Source: Streptomyces sp. CA-210063 (GTDB lineage: Bacteria > Actinomycetota > Actinomycetes > Streptomycetales > Streptomycetaceae). Taken from it: a stretch of DNA of 64,000 nt. The stretch covers positions 10,292,001-10,356,000 of the forward strand of contig NZ_CP102512.1 in the NCBI RefSeq assembly GCF_024612015.1. The letters are read 5' to 3'. The notes beneath the pieces were generated by a model. That model made no database searches and was not told the DNA's origin. It worked only from the letters and a program-made list of their open reading frames with translations. Position numbers and translations under genes: made by a program. Positions 33,714 to 42,585 of this stretch are shown in pieces (position 1 is the stretch's first letter; every line of letters starts with the position of its first letter).

Positions 33714-34031
33714 ATGACGTCAATTCGTCTCACACGCCCGACACTTGAGGTGATCAAGGTGTTGCTGGCGTCCACAGCCGACGATCCCGCGTGGGGACTC
33801 AAGATCTGTGAGGAGTCCGACCTCGGGTCCGGGACCGTTTACCCCATCCTCGAGCGACTGGTCGACGCAGGATGGGCCACGCGCTACGAGGAGACAGGCG
33901 CGCACCCGGGGCGGCCGAAGCGGTACTACTACGAACTCACCGCGCTCGGTCAGCGTGCGGCCCGGCAGGCCAGGGAGCGGAAGCCGCGACTCTTCGGGCT
34001 GGGCCCAGCGTCGGAAGGGGGCACGGCATGA
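33714..34031 (+). CDS. PadR-family transcriptional regulator
   Basis: A 105-residue winged-helix regulator: RPTLEVIKVLLASTADDPAW, GLKICEESDLGSGTVYPILE and a beta-wing GAHPGRPKRYYYELTALGQR. It is short because it lacks the long C-terminal dimer domain, like PadR-s2 members. The start ATG is at 33714. Its stop overlaps the next start (ATGA), so it is co-translated with the membrane protein, which is the likely target and partner. Confidence 0.88.
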   Translation: MTSIRLTRPTLEVIKVLLASTADDPAWGLKICEESDLGSGTVYPILERLVDAGWATRYEETGAHPGRPKRYYYELTALGQRAARQARERKPRLFGLGPASEGGTA

Positions 34032-34795
34032 GCGCGGACGAGCGGCGTGCCGAACCCGCCGGAGCGGGAGCGGCAGCTGTTGCCGCCGTGCTGGCGCCGG
34101 TGCTGGCCGGCACGCTGGCAGCGGCTCTGCTCCTCGTCGGTTACACCCTGAAGGTGTTCGCCCCCGAGCTGACGATCACCCAGAACCTGCTCACCGCAGG
34201 CTGGGTATTCGGCGCGGTAACGGCGTTCGCGATCCTGGTCGCCGCAGTCGGTCTGCTGGTCACCGCTCTACGCAACCCTGCGGAGGCGGCAGAGGCGGAC
34301 GCGGAGGCCGCGGAGGAAGAGCCCGAGGCTTCTCCGAGCGCGGACGCTCCCACCGGCAGGGCCGGCCTTCGGACTCTGGACCTCGCCTCCTTCGTCGCGG
34401 GAGAACGCAGGGCCCACCTCCGGGACGAGTGGGCCGCGCTGTTGGCCGGCGATCCCGCGAACGGCGTCGTCCTGTCGCCGCGTCGCAGAATGCGCTACGC
34501 CATCGGCTTCCTCTGGGCGGCGCTCCGTATGCGCCTCCGCGACTTCTTGGCGCCGCTGTGGATGCCCGTGGACTGGCTGCTGTCGGCGGAGTCACGCACA
34601 CACGCTTTCATCGCGCTGGCCGTCGGTGCGCAGATCCTGTACATCCAGCACAAGGACGGCCTGCACGCGCTGGTCACCGAGGGCTGGGGCTGGTGTGCCG
34701 GCTGCGGAATCGCGCTGCGGCTGTTCGTCGGCTGGCTCCGCAGAATCCGTGGCATCGAACTTGCGTCGGCGCAGGCTGACCCCAGCGACCCATAG
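34028..34795 (+). CDS. Hypothetical membrane protein coupled to PadR regulator
   Basis: A 255-residue protein without a family match I can name. It has two N-terminal hydrophobic segments (residues ~18-45 and ~58-80), an acidic Ala/Glu-rich stretch (AEAADADAEE type), a basic central part with RRRMRYAIGFLWAALRMRLR and another hydrophobic segment near residues 195-215. PadR regulators often sit with small membrane proteins or exporters of unknown role, as here. Confidence 0.6.
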   Translation: MSADERRAEPAGAGAAAVAAVLAPVLAGTLAAALLLVGYTLKVFAPELTITQNLLTAGWVFGAVTAFAILVAAVGLLVTALRNPAEAAEADAEAAEEEPEASPSADAPTGRAGLRTLDLASFVAGERRAHLRDEWAALLAGDPANGVVLSPRRRMRYAIGFLWAALRMRLRDFLAPLWMPVDWLLSAESRTHAFIALAVGAQILYIQHKDGLHALVTEGWGWCAGCGIALRLFVGWLRRIRGIELASAQADPSDP

Positions 34796-34802
34796 AGACG
34801 CG

Positions 34803-35339
34803 CTACGAGGAACGCGCCGCCAGCCGGAACACCACACTCCGCCTCAGTGGTCCCTCCGGCACGTCCGGGTCGTCGAAGTCGTCGGCCGGGTTCCGGGTCA
34901 TGCCGAGGCGTCGCATCACCGCCTGGGAGCGGAGGTTGGTGGCGGTGGTCACCGCGAGGATCTCAGCGAGTCCCAGGCGTTCGAAGCCGAAGTCCACTGC
35001 GGCTCGTGCTGCTTCGGTGGCGTACCCGTGGCCCCACGCCGTACGCGCCAGCCGCCAGCCCGCCTCCACCCCGGAGAACGGCATGTCCTCCTCCACCGGA
35101 TCCAGCCCGGTGAACCCGATGAACTCGCCCGTGGCCCGTACCTCCACCGCCCACCAGCCCCATCCCCGTTGTTCGAGGTCGGCCTGGAAAAGGGCGGCGG
35201 ACGCCTCGCTCTGCTCCCGGGTGAGGACACCCGGAAAGTACTCGCGCACTTCCGGATCGGCGTTCATGGCCGCCCAGGGGGCGAGGTCGGACTTCCGCCA
35301 TCCGCGCAGGAGAAGGCGATCGGTTCGCAGTTCGGACAT
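34803..35339 (-). CDS. GNAT-family N-acetyltransferase (RimJ/RimL-like)
   Basis: A 178-residue acetyltransferase: the opening MSELRTDRLLLRGWRKSDLA, the acetyl-CoA motif TAWGHGYATEAARAAVDFGF and the later NLRSQAVMRRLGMTRN, all typical of the RimJ/RimL ribosomal-protein acetyltransferase group (Acetyltransf_3). The actual acceptor is unknown. It is a single gene convergent with the PadR operon. Confidence 0.88.
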   Translation of the reverse strand: MSELRTDRLLLRGWRKSDLAPWAAMNADPEVREYFPGVLTREQSEASAALFQADLEQRGWGWWAVEVRATGEFIGFTGLDPVEEDMPFSGVEAGWRLARTAWGHGYATEAARAAVDFGFERLGLAEILAVTTATNLRSQAVMRRLGMTRNPADDFDDPDVPEGPLRRSVVFRLAARSS

Positions 35340-35415
35340 CGCGCCAACGTAACGCGATCACGGGGTGGGAGCGATCGAATTTCCGAGACACACGGACATC
35401 GGCTGTGGCCCGCTC

Positions 35416-35439
35416 TCGCAGCTCGCAGCTCGCAGCTCA
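35416..35439. repeat. Short tandem repeat (CTCGCAG, 3 copies plus)
   Basis: About three and a half copies of a 7-bp unit CTCGCAG lie in the 113-bp gap upstream of the GNAT gene and after the DUF6624 gene. Confidence 0.75.
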
Positions 35440-35452
35440 CCTGCCTCGATGC

Positions 35453-35992
35453 CTAGAGTCCGCCGCTCTCCCCCAACCCGCACCGCACCGCCCGCAGATG
35501 TTCGGCGAGGGGGCCGAGGCCCACGTCGTGGCGGCGTTCGTCGACGGTCTCGGGGTGGCGGATGGGGTACGGGAAGAGGGTGCCGGGGTTGATGCGGGTG
35601 CCGTAGAACTGCGGCTGGTTCAGTGCGACGGCGCAGTGGTCGGCGATGTACGCGTGGTGCACGGCGGGGCAGCGGCCGTCCGCGACGGCCTCGGCGATCA
35701 GGTCGCGGCAGGTGAGTTGGAAGCCGAGGTCGGGGGAGTGCAGGAGGATCACGAGGGCCGCCGTGGAGGCGGGCTCGCCGACCGACTCGGCGGTGGGCCA
35801 GCCGTGGCGGGCGACGATCGCGCGGAGGGCGTCCGCGTTGCCGGCGTGGCACTCGGCGATGCGGACGCGGGCCTGCGCGGTGGGGGCGGACCGGGCCTCG
35901 TGGGCCAGCCGCCGCTCGTCCTCGGCCCTGCGGATCAGCTCGGCGGCGAGCACCTGCTCGCGGGGCCGCGCGGTGCCGGATGTGGGTTCCAT
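35453..35992 (-). CDS. DUF6624-like protein
   Basis: A 179-residue helical protein. The pattern ARHGWPTAESVGEPASTAAL, VILLHSPDLGFQL and DHCAVALNQPQFYGTRINPG matches DUF6624, where a Trp-Pro start and a GQPQ-YGT end are typical. Family function is unknown. It starts 14 bp after the HATPase gene on the same strand, so the two are probably one operon. Confidence 0.65.
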   Translation of the reverse strand: MEPTSGTARPREQVLAAELIRRAEDERRLAHEARSAPTAQARVRIAECHAGNADALRAIVARHGWPTAESVGEPASTAALVILLHSPDLGFQLTCRDLIAEAVADGRCPAVHHAYIADHCAVALNQPQFYGTRINPGTLFPYPIRHPETVDERRHDVGLGPLAEHLRAVRCGLGESGGL

Positions 35993-36006
35993 CGCCGGGG
36001 CGCCCT

Positions 36007-36381
36007 TCACATCGGCTCCCGGACCGCGAGCGAGAACCACACCTTCTTGCCCACGGCACCCGGTTCCGGCGGATCGGTGCCCCAGTCGTCGGCGAGCGCG
36101 GCGACGACGGCCGGCCCACGCCCCGACTCTGAGCCCGGGCCCACGGTCCGTGGCCGGGGCGGCGTGGGATCGGCGAGCGTCACGCGCAGTTCGCGCTCGG
36201 AGCACTCGAGGACGACGGCGATGGTGTCGGCGGGATCGGCGCTCGCGTGCCGGACCGCGTCGGCGAAGAGTTCGTCGGTGGCGAGGACGGCGTCGTCGAG
36301 GATCGCGGCGAGCTCCCACCGGTTTGGCCGGTGCGGCGAGGGAGCGTGCCGGGCGCCGCGGATGCTGTGCGGGACTTTCAC
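36007..36381 (-). CDS. HATPase anti-sigma-type ATP-binding protein
   Basis: A ~124-residue GHKL-fold protein of the RsbW/SpoIIAB-like group common in Streptomyces. The N-box-like ATDELFADAVRHASADPADT and a glycine-poor lid GSESGRGPAVVAALADDWGT are visible. The canonical Glu-x-x-x-Asn is altered (ELFADAVRH), so ATP binding may be weak. The GTG at 36381 has AGGGGG upstream; earlier TTG or ATG starts would add an arginine-rich leader. The regulatory partner is unknown. Confidence 0.7.
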   Translation of the reverse strand: MKVPHSIRGARHAPSPHRPNRWELAAILDDAVLATDELFADAVRHASADPADTIAVVLECSERELRVTLADPTPPRPRTVGPGSESGRGPAVVAALADDWGTDPPEPGAVGKKVWFSLAVREPM

Positions 36382-36659
36382 AACACCCCCTGGGCGCGCC
36401 GCCACCGTGCGCCGTACCCCCACGGCGCACGACGGGTGCGCGGGCACCGCCATCCGGAAGAGGTGGGGCCTCCTGAGCGAGATCAAGGCAGCCTCACCAC
36501 GTCCGGGGATCGGTCCACCCCGCCGGACGGGGCGTCATGGACGCTCCACCCGGGGTCGTGTGCCGCTGCGGCAGGGATCCGTCGGCGGGGCGCGCCGACA
36601 CTGACTGCCGTCATCGAGTTCCTCCTCGGTGTCCAGGGGGCGGCCGGGGGCGGTGGGCC

Positions 36660-36692
36660 GCCGGTGCTGTTGTCGAAGACAACAGCACCGGC
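36660..36692. promoter_or_regulatory. Perfect 15-bp inverted repeat (GCCGGTGCTGTTGTC-GAA-)
   Basis: The two 15-base arms are exactly complementary around a GAA centre. The repeat lies between divergent genes, 77 bp before the SDR start, where a terminator would have nothing to end on the plus strand. It could be an operator or a leader hairpin. The rest of the 36487-36768 gap holds nothing else I can identify. Confidence 0.6.
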
Positions 36693-36768
36693 CACACAAA
36701 ACACCAGGTGGTGGAGGGGTTGTGCAGTTGCGGGCGGGTAGTGGCGCGCGCTGTGTATGTTCCCCGCC

Positions 36769-37665
36769 ATGGTGTACGTCGAAGAGAGCCCGCCCCTGCG
36801 GGACGGATACGTCCCCGCCGGGTGGCCCGGCATGCGGGGCAAGAGGGTTGTGGTGACCGGGGGCAGCCGGGGGCTGGGCGAGGGCATCGTGCGGCTGCTG
36901 CTCGCCGAGGGTGCCCGGGTGGCGACCTGCGCGCGTGAGGGGGCGGGACTGGCGGCGCTGGGCGCGTCCATGACGGGGGAGGAGCGGGCCAGGCTGTTCA
37001 CCGACGAACTCGACGTCACGGACCCCGGACGGCTGGAGGACTTCGTCACGGCGTCGGCGAAACGTTTCGGCGGTGTTGGGGACACACAGCGGCCGGGTGA
37101 CACGGAGGGCGCGGAAGAAGCACGAGGACCCGACGGGCTCGACGGCGTCGTCGCCTGTGTCGGCGGCTCGCGCGGCGGCACCTTCGAACAGGCGGACAGC
37201 GCCGACTGGTCGGTGACCTGGGAGCTGAACGTCGGGCACACGGCACGCCTCGTCCGCGCCGCGCTGCCGCATCTGCGCGCGGCCGGCGGCGGTTCGATCG
37301 TGCTGATCAGCTCGATCTCCGGCTGGAAACCGGGACCACCCGCCCAGTACGGGGCGGCGAAGAGCGCCCTGATCCACCTGGCCGCCTCCCTGGCCCGCGA
37401 GCTGGGCCCGGACCGCATCCGCGTCAACGCGGTGTCGCCGGGCTCGATGCTGATCCCCGGCCGCCGCTGGGACCGTATGCGCCACGAGGACCCACGGGCG
37501 TACGACGCCTTCGCCGGGGCGGAGCTGCCGACCGGTGCGCCCGTCTCTCCGCACGAGGTGGCACGCACGGTGGTGTTCCTGCTCTCCGACTGGGCGACCG
37601 GCGTCTCCGGCGCCCATCTGCCCGTGGACCGGGCCCAGAACGCGCCCTCGCCGTACGGCTACTAG
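36769..37665 (+). CDS. Short-chain dehydrogenase/reductase (SDR)
   Basis: A ~298-residue NAD(P)-dependent oxidoreductase. The cofactor motif is VVVTGGSRGLGEGIVRLLLA; the active-site Ser is in IVLISSISGW and the YxxxK motif is YGAAKSAL. PGSMLIPGRRW and LPVDRAQ follow in the usual C-terminal positions. About 25 residues between strands 3 and 4 (GDTQRPGDTEGAEEARGPDG) look inserted compared with typical SDRs. The start is ATG 36769, or 36757 without a clear ribosome site. The stop codon lies in the CTAG that begins an IS5-like relic. Confidence 0.87.
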   Translation: MVYVEESPPLRDGYVPAGWPGMRGKRVVVTGGSRGLGEGIVRLLLAEGARVATCAREGAGLAALGASMTGEERARLFTDELDVTDPGRLEDFVTASAKRFGGVGDTQRPGDTEGAEEARGPDGLDGVVACVGGSRGGTFEQADSADWSVTWELNVGHTARLVRAALPHLRAAGGGSIVLISSISGWKPGPPAQYGAAKSALIHLAASLARELGPDRIRVNAVSPGSMLIPGRRWDRMRHEDPRAYDAFAGAELPTGAPVSPHEVARTVVFLLSDWATGVSGAHLPVDRAQNAPSPYGY

Positions 37666-37781
37666 GCCGCGTATCGAGTCGTGATCATCGGGTGGTCCTG
37701 GTGAGATCTTTGATCCAGATCATCGAGGCGTGCAGGTGGAGACTGACGAGGTAGCTGTCGGGAGTCTTGTCGTATCGGGTG
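37662..37781 (-). mobile_element. IS5-like relic, one end plus 3' transposase segment
   Basis: It begins CTAGGCCGCGTATCGAGTCG and continues as the 3' part of a transposase read on the minus strand. About 100 bp align with 42231-42330 with roughly six mismatches; homology stops abruptly after CGTATCGGGTG. Only one terminal repeat is present, so it is a truncated copy. The remaining gap to 37910 shows a small hairpin (ATGTCCC...GGGACAT, 37869-37896) that may terminate the response-regulator gene. Confidence 0.8.
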
Positions 37782-37910
37782 TCTCACCGTCCCAGTTCCG
37801 GCCTCCTGGTACGTCACGCTCTGGGGCGGGTGAGGCACGTGGAGCCGACGTGAGCCGACCGGGCACTGATGTCCCGGCGGGGACTCATGGGACATGGCCC
37901 GGCTCCCGGC

Positions 37911-38573
37911 TCAGGTTCCGGGGAGGATACGGCGCGTTTCGTAGGCCCACATCGCGATCTCGACCCGGTTGCGGGCGCCGAGTTTGGCCATCAGGCTGGC
38001 CAGATGCGTCTTCACCGTGCTGAGGCTGATGTGCAGTGCATCGGCGATCTCGGTGTTGGTCAGCCCGCGAGCGACGGCGAGGAGCACCTGCTCCTCGCGG
38101 GCGGTGACGGGGGAGACCGGCTGGGCCACGGGCCGGCCGGCGGGCAGGTCCGCGAATGCCTGGAGCAGACGGACGGTGACGCTGGGCGCGATGAGCGCCT
38201 CACCGTCGGACGCCGACCGTACGGCCTGCGCCAGAAGGTCCGGTCCCGTGTCTTTGAGGAGGAATCCGCGGGCGCCGGCACGCAGTGAGCCGTAGACGTA
38301 CTCGTCGAGGTCGAACGTGGTGATGACGACCACGGCCAGCGGGTCGGCGACGCCCGGGCCGGCGACCAGCAGGGTGGCCTCGAGCCCGTCGAGTACGGGC
38401 ATGCGGATGTCGAACAGGCAGACGTCGGGGCGTAGTTCGCGGGCCAGACGTACCGCTTCCCGCCCGTCGGCGGCCTCGCCGACCACCTCGATGCCGGGCT
38501 GGGCGTTCAGCATGATCCGCAACCCGGTGCGGATGATCGTCTGGTCGTCAGCGACGAGGACGCGAATGGACAC
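37911..38573 (-). CDS. NarL/FixJ-type response regulator
   Basis: A 220-residue regulator. The receiver domain has the acidic pair in VLVADDQTIIRTGL, phospho-acceptor Asp in VCLFDIRMPVLDG and Lys in LLKDTG. The C-terminal LuxR HTH is LTNTEIADALHISLSTVKTH. The GTG at 38573 overlaps the kinase 3' end by 26 bp, so the pair is co-translated. It probably controls the divergent MMPL exporter. Confidence 0.92.
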   Translation of the reverse strand: MSIRVLVADDQTIIRTGLRIMLNAQPGIEVVGEAADGREAVRLARELRPDVCLFDIRMPVLDGLEATLLVAGPGVADPLAVVVITTFDLDEYVYGSLRAGARGFLLKDTGPDLLAQAVRSASDGEALIAPSVTVRLLQAFADLPAGRPVAQPVSPVTAREEQVLLAVARGLTNTEIADALHISLSTVKTHLASLMAKLGARNRVEIAMWAYETRRILPGT

Positions 38574-39720
38574 CGCTCTCGCTCCTCGCTCTCGGCAGTT
38601 CGGCTTCGACATGCCAGCCCCGGTCGGTACCCGGGCCGACTCGTAGTGTGCCGCCGAGCAGGGTCGCGCGCTCGCGCAGTCCGGTAAGTCCGTATCCGTC
38701 GCGACCCCGGCCGGTGCGCCGGCCGTTGTCGCGCACGCTCACCCGTACCGTGTGCCCTTCCGCGGCGACCCGAACGACGAGCTCGGTCGCGTCGACCGCA
38801 TGGCGCAGCGCGTTGGTCACCGACTCCTGCACGATCCGGTAGACGGCCGCGTCCACGGCCGGGGGCAGCGCGTCCAGTTCGCCGTCGAGCCCCAGGTCGA
38901 CCCTGAGGCGGCCACCCGGGGTGCGCACCAGGCGCTCCAGATCCGCGACTCCGGCAGGGGGCGCCAGCTCGGCGCCGACCCCGCGGTCGCGCAGCGCGGC
39001 GACCATGGCACGCATTTCCTCCAGCGTGCGCGCCCCTTCCTCCTCGACCCCCTCCAGCGCCTTGACGGCGGCAGACGGGTCGGCGCCCGCGAGCACCCCG
39101 CCCGCCTGGGCGATGATCACCATGGCCGACACGTGGTGGGCCACCGTGTCGTGCAGTTCCCGGGCGAGCTGCTCGCGCTCGCGGGAGCGCACCTGCTCCA
39201 ACTGCCGCTCGCGAGCGGTCACCCAGAACCGCACGGCAGCCCCGAACACGCCGGGCAGCAGCAGGAAGACGAAGCCCACGACGTTCTCAACGACCGGCGT
39301 CTCGTCCGTGACGGAACACAGCGCGCCGGCCGCGAGGATCACCGCGCCGCCCAACACGACCTCGCGTCCCGATCCCCACCGGGGCAGCGCGTACACCAGC
39401 ACGAGCACGACCGCGCCGGTGTTCAGGCCGACGGGCTCGCGCGCTGCGGCGACGAGCGAGGCCACCTGAAGCAGGATCACCGAGCCGAACGCCAGCGTCA
39501 CCATCGCCAGCGGGCGGGTCCGGCGCCACAGGGGCAGCAGGCACAGCCATACGGCGAACACCACCGCCACCGGCCGCCACACGACGTTCTCGCGCAGGGT
39601 GGCCTCCAGCGCCACACCGGCAAGGCCCGCGGCGAGCAGCGCCCAGTCCCGCCGCACCCGGGCGGGCGCGTCGGGCGGCCGGGGTTCGGTCCACAGGGTT
39701 CGCAGGTCGTCTCGGAGCAC
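38548..39720 (-). CDS. NarL-type sensor histidine kinase
   Basis: A 390-residue kinase with five to six N-terminal membrane helices (to about residue 170) and no large sensor domain. The HisKA_3 phospho-acceptor follows (LARELHDTVAHHVSAMVIIA), then a HATPase domain with ESVTNALRHA and GYGLTGLRERATLLGGTL. It starts with GTG at 39720. This intramembrane-sensing layout often detects cell-envelope stress or membrane-active drugs. It is divergent from the MMPL gene with a 175-bp gap. Confidence 0.92.
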   Translation of the reverse strand: MLRDDLRTLWTEPRPPDAPARVRRDWALLAAGLAGVALEATLRENVVWRPVAVVFAVWLCLLPLWRRTRPLAMVTLAFGSVILLQVASLVAAAREPVGLNTGAVVLVLVYALPRWGSGREVVLGGAVILAAGALCSVTDETPVVENVVGFVFLLLPGVFGAAVRFWVTARERQLEQVRSREREQLARELHDTVAHHVSAMVIIAQAGGVLAGADPSAAVKALEGVEEEGARTLEEMRAMVAALRDRGVGAELAPPAGVADLERLVRTPGGRLRVDLGLDGELDALPPAVDAAVYRIVQESVTNALRHAVDATELVVRVAAEGHTVRVSVRDNGRRTGRGRDGYGLTGLRERATLLGGTLRVGPGTDRGWHVEAELPRARSESGVHSRPRR

Positions 39721-39895
39721 GGTTCTCAGCCTAGGGACCGCGGCGTGCCGCGCATCGGCCGAAAGGACGGGTCGTCACTCCGCCCTGGGGCCGACGGATC
39801 CGCGGCCCGCGGGCCGATGCCGCGGAGCGCCGTGGCGACGAGCCTCGGCATCGGCGGCTGTACAAGGACGGCCGACGAGGTGGTTGGAGGACCCG

Positions 39896-42166
39896 ATGCT
39901 CTCGAAAGCCCTGTTGCGCCTGGGCGCAAGCGCTGCCCGCCATCCCTGGCGGGTGATCGCGGCATGGCTGGTCGCCGCCACGCTCGCCGTCCTCGCCGCC
40001 GTCGCCTTCGGCGGGCGGACCGCGGACACGATGACCGCTCCGGGACTGGACTCCCAACGGGCCGCGGAACTGATCGAGCGGGCAGGCACCGGCCAGGAGG
40101 GGATGACCGCCCAAGTGGTCGTCACCCCCCTCGACGACGGTGCGTCGTTCTTCGACGACGACGGCGCGCGCACCGCTCTCACGCGGCTGCGGGCCGAGGT
40201 GAAGCGGCTGCCGCACGTGCTCGGGACGAGCGACCCGGCGGGGGCGCTCGACGCGGGCGGGGACACCGCCGTGCGCGGCGGCCTCGTTTCGGCCGACGGG
40301 CGGATCGCAGTCGTCCGGGTGCAGTACCCCGACCAGAGCCGGCTGTCGGCCGAAGACCTCGACGCCCTCGTCGATCTCGGCGACCGGCTGCGCGCCGAAC
40401 TGCCCCTGCGCATCGAGATGGGCGGGAACCTCTTCTACGCCTTCTCCGACCCCGACGGCGGCGCGAGCGAGCTGATCGGCCTCCTCGCCGCGGCCGCGAT
40501 CCTGTTCCTGGCGTTCGGTTCGCTCGTCGCCGCCGCGCTGCCGATCGGCATGGCGGTCTTCGGGCTGACCGTCGGGGTCGCCACGATGACGGTACTGGCG
40601 GGGGTGACAGAGGTCCCCACCTTCGCACCGGTCCTGGGCAGCATGGTCGGGCTCGGAGTGGGCATCGACTACGCGCTGTTCGTGCTCGCCAGGCACCGGG
40701 AGTACCTCGCGTGCGGGCTCGATCCGCAGGCGGCGGCCGGACGAGCGGTGGCAACGGCGGGGCGGCCGGTGGTCTTCGCGGGCGGCACCGTCGTCGTGTC
40801 GATCCTCGGCCTGGCGGTCGCGAACGTGCCGTTCATGACGGTGGGCGGGGTTGCCGTCTCGATCGTCGTCCTGACGATGGTGCTCGCGTCGGTGACGCTG
40901 CTGCCGGCCTTCCTCGGCGCGGCGGGCCCGCGCCTGGCCCGGGCCGGCCGGATCGGCCGGGCTGTGCAGACCAGGAAGCCGGCCCGACTCGCACGGCGGC
41001 GGGACCCGGCGGCAGGCGCCGCCCACGCCGCCGGGTGGCGTCGCTGGATCGGGCACGTCAGCCGGCACCCGGTGCCGTACGCGGTCGGCGCGGCGGGGCT
41101 GCTGCTGACCGCGACGCTGCCCGTGCTCGGCCTGCGCGTCGGCCTGCCCGACGACGGCTCACTGCCCCACAGCCGTACCGAGCGCCGGGCCTACGACCTC
41201 GTCGCCGAGGGGTTCGGCCCGGGCACCAACGGTCCCCTCGTCATCGCCGCGGACCCCACCGGTGATCCGGGAGTGCTGGACCGACTCGTCGGGGCGGTCG
41301 CGGCGGATCCGGGCATCGCATCCGTCGCGCCGACGCACATCGATCGGGCCACCGGCATCGCGACCCTCGTGGTGTTCCCGACCACCAGCCCTCAGGACAA
41401 GGCCACGGCCGACACCATCGCCCGGCTGCGCACCGACGTGCTGCCCACGGCGATCGGGCACGGCCCGGCCAGGGCCCACGTCGGCGGCGCCGCCGCGAGC
41501 CTGTCCGATGTGGGCCAACGCACCAGCCAACGCCTACCGGTGTTCGTCGCCGCCGTGCTGGCGATGTCGTTCCTGCTGCTGATGCTGGTCTTCCGCTCGA
41601 TACTCGTACCGCTCAAGGCGGTACTGCTGAATCTGCTGAGCATCGGCGCGGCCTACGGCGTCATGGTCGCGGTCTTCCAGTGGGGCTGGGGAGGCGCACT
41701 CATCGGGCTGGAAGCGACGGTTCCGATCGTGTCGTTCATCCCGATGTTCCTCTTCGCCATCCTGTTCGGCCTGTCGATGGACTACGAGGTGTTCCTCCTC
41801 TCCCGCGTACGTGAGGAGTACCTGCGCACCGGCGACAACGGCACGGCGATCGTTGAGGGCGTCTCGCGCACCGCCCGGATCATCACCTCGGCCGCCCTCA
41901 TCATGGTGGCGGTCTTCCTGTCCTTCGCCGTCGCCGAGGACCCCTCCACCAAAATGTTCGGGCTCGGCCTGGCCACCGCGATCTTCATCGACGCCACGGT
42001 CGTACGCATGGTGCTGGTACCGGCGACCATGACACTCCTCGGCCGGACCAACTGGTGGCTGCCGAAGTGGCTGGACCGGATGCTTCCCCGCGGCCCGGTC
42101 GGCACCGACGACACCGACGCGGAATCCACGGGTGGGGCCCCGCGTCCACGGCTGGTTGACCGTTGA
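39896..42166 (+). CDS. MMPL-family RND transporter
   Basis: A 756-residue exporter with two halves. Each half has a leading helix, an extracytoplasmic domain and five further helices: first half LLRLGASAARHPWRVIAAWL, second half HVSRHPVPYAVGAAGLLLT. The MMPL motifs GVGIDYALFVLARHREYLA and ILFGLSMDYEVFLLSRVREE each contain the Asp-Tyr proton-relay pair. Relatives export lipids, pigments or drugs; substrate unknown. The ATG at 39896 has GGAGG nine bases upstream. Its divergent two-component system is the likely regulator, and the three-gene unit is bracketed by IS relics. Confidence 0.9.
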   Translation: MLSKALLRLGASAARHPWRVIAAWLVAATLAVLAAVAFGGRTADTMTAPGLDSQRAAELIERAGTGQEGMTAQVVVTPLDDGASFFDDDGARTALTRLRAEVKRLPHVLGTSDPAGALDAGGDTAVRGGLVSADGRIAVVRVQYPDQSRLSAEDLDALVDLGDRLRAELPLRIEMGGNLFYAFSDPDGGASELIGLLAAAAILFLAFGSLVAAALPIGMAVFGLTVGVATMTVLAGVTEVPTFAPVLGSMVGLGVGIDYALFVLARHREYLACGLDPQAAAGRAVATAGRPVVFAGGTVVVSILGLAVANVPFMTVGGVAVSIVVLTMVLASVTLLPAFLGAAGPRLARAGRIGRAVQTRKPARLARRRDPAAGAAHAAGWRRWIGHVSRHPVPYAVGAAGLLLTATLPVLGLRVGLPDDGSLPHSRTERRAYDLVAEGFGPGTNGPLVIAADPTGDPGVLDRLVGAVAADPGIASVAPTHIDRATGIATLVVFPTTSPQDKATADTIARLRTDVLPTAIGHGPARAHVGGAAASLSDVGQRTSQRLPVFVAAVLAMSFLLLMLVFRSILVPLKAVLLNLLSIGAAYGVMVAVFQWGWGGALIGLEATVPIVSFIPMFLFAILFGLSMDYEVFLLSRVREEYLRTGDNGTAIVEGVSRTARIITSAALIMVAVFLSFAVAEDPSTKMFGLGLATAIFIDATVVRMVLVPATMTLLGRTNWWLPKWLDRMLPRGPVGTDDTDAESTGGAPRPRLVDR

Positions 42167-42212
42167 CTCAACTCCTGCCCGCCCTTGGCGTCCGGCACCT
42201 CAGCGCGTCACC

Positions 42213-42582
42213 CAGGGGCATATCGAGTCGTGATCATCGGGTGGTCCTGGTGAGGTCCTTGATCCAGATCATCGAGGCGCGCAGGTGGAGACCGGCGAGA
42301 TAGCTGTCGGGAGTCTTGTCGTATCGGGTGGCGATGCCTCGCCATGCTTTGAGCTTGTTGATCAGGCGTTCGACGGTGTCCCGCTCCTTGTAGAGATCGG
42401 CGTCGTGGCTGACGGGGCGGCCACCTCTGGAGCCCTTCTTCTTCCGGTTGGCGGCCTGGTCCTTCTTCTCCGGGATGACCGCCTTGATACGGCGTTTGCG
42501 CAGGTGGGCGCGGTTTCCGCGGGACGAGTACGCCTTGTCCCCGGCGGCCCGCAAATTGATCACGACTCGATACGCGCCCTAG
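42213..42582 (-). mobile_element. IS5-like element, internally deleted, with both terminal repeats
   Basis: The left end CATATCGAGTCGTGATCA and the right end TGATCACGACTCGATACGCG are inverted copies, the right one closing with CTAG at 42579-42582. Inside, the minus strand encodes 109 residues (42234-42563) of an IS5-type DDE transposase C-terminus: DKAYSSRGNRAHLRKRR, IPEKKDQ and ERDTVERLINKLKAWRGIAT. The N-terminal part with the first catalytic Asp is missing. It is a non-autonomous relic that a related transposase might still move. Confidence 0.85.
42234..42563 (-). pseudogene. Transposase fragment, IS5 family (C-terminal part)
   Basis: A 109-residue remnant with the family phrases GDKAYSSRGNRAHLRKRRIK and RDTVERLINKLKAWRGIATR, which contain the second Asp and the final Glu of the DDE set. 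The N-terminal two thirds are gone; the frame begins at the inner edge of the right terminal repeat, so it cannot be a full enzyme. Confidence 0.85.
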
Positions 42583-42585
42583 GCG

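Noticed and set aside
38752..41265. An 837-codon open frame on the plus strand
   Set aside because: It is antisense to the histidine kinase and shifted relative to MMPL; low-complexity Arg/His/Gly text with no motif.
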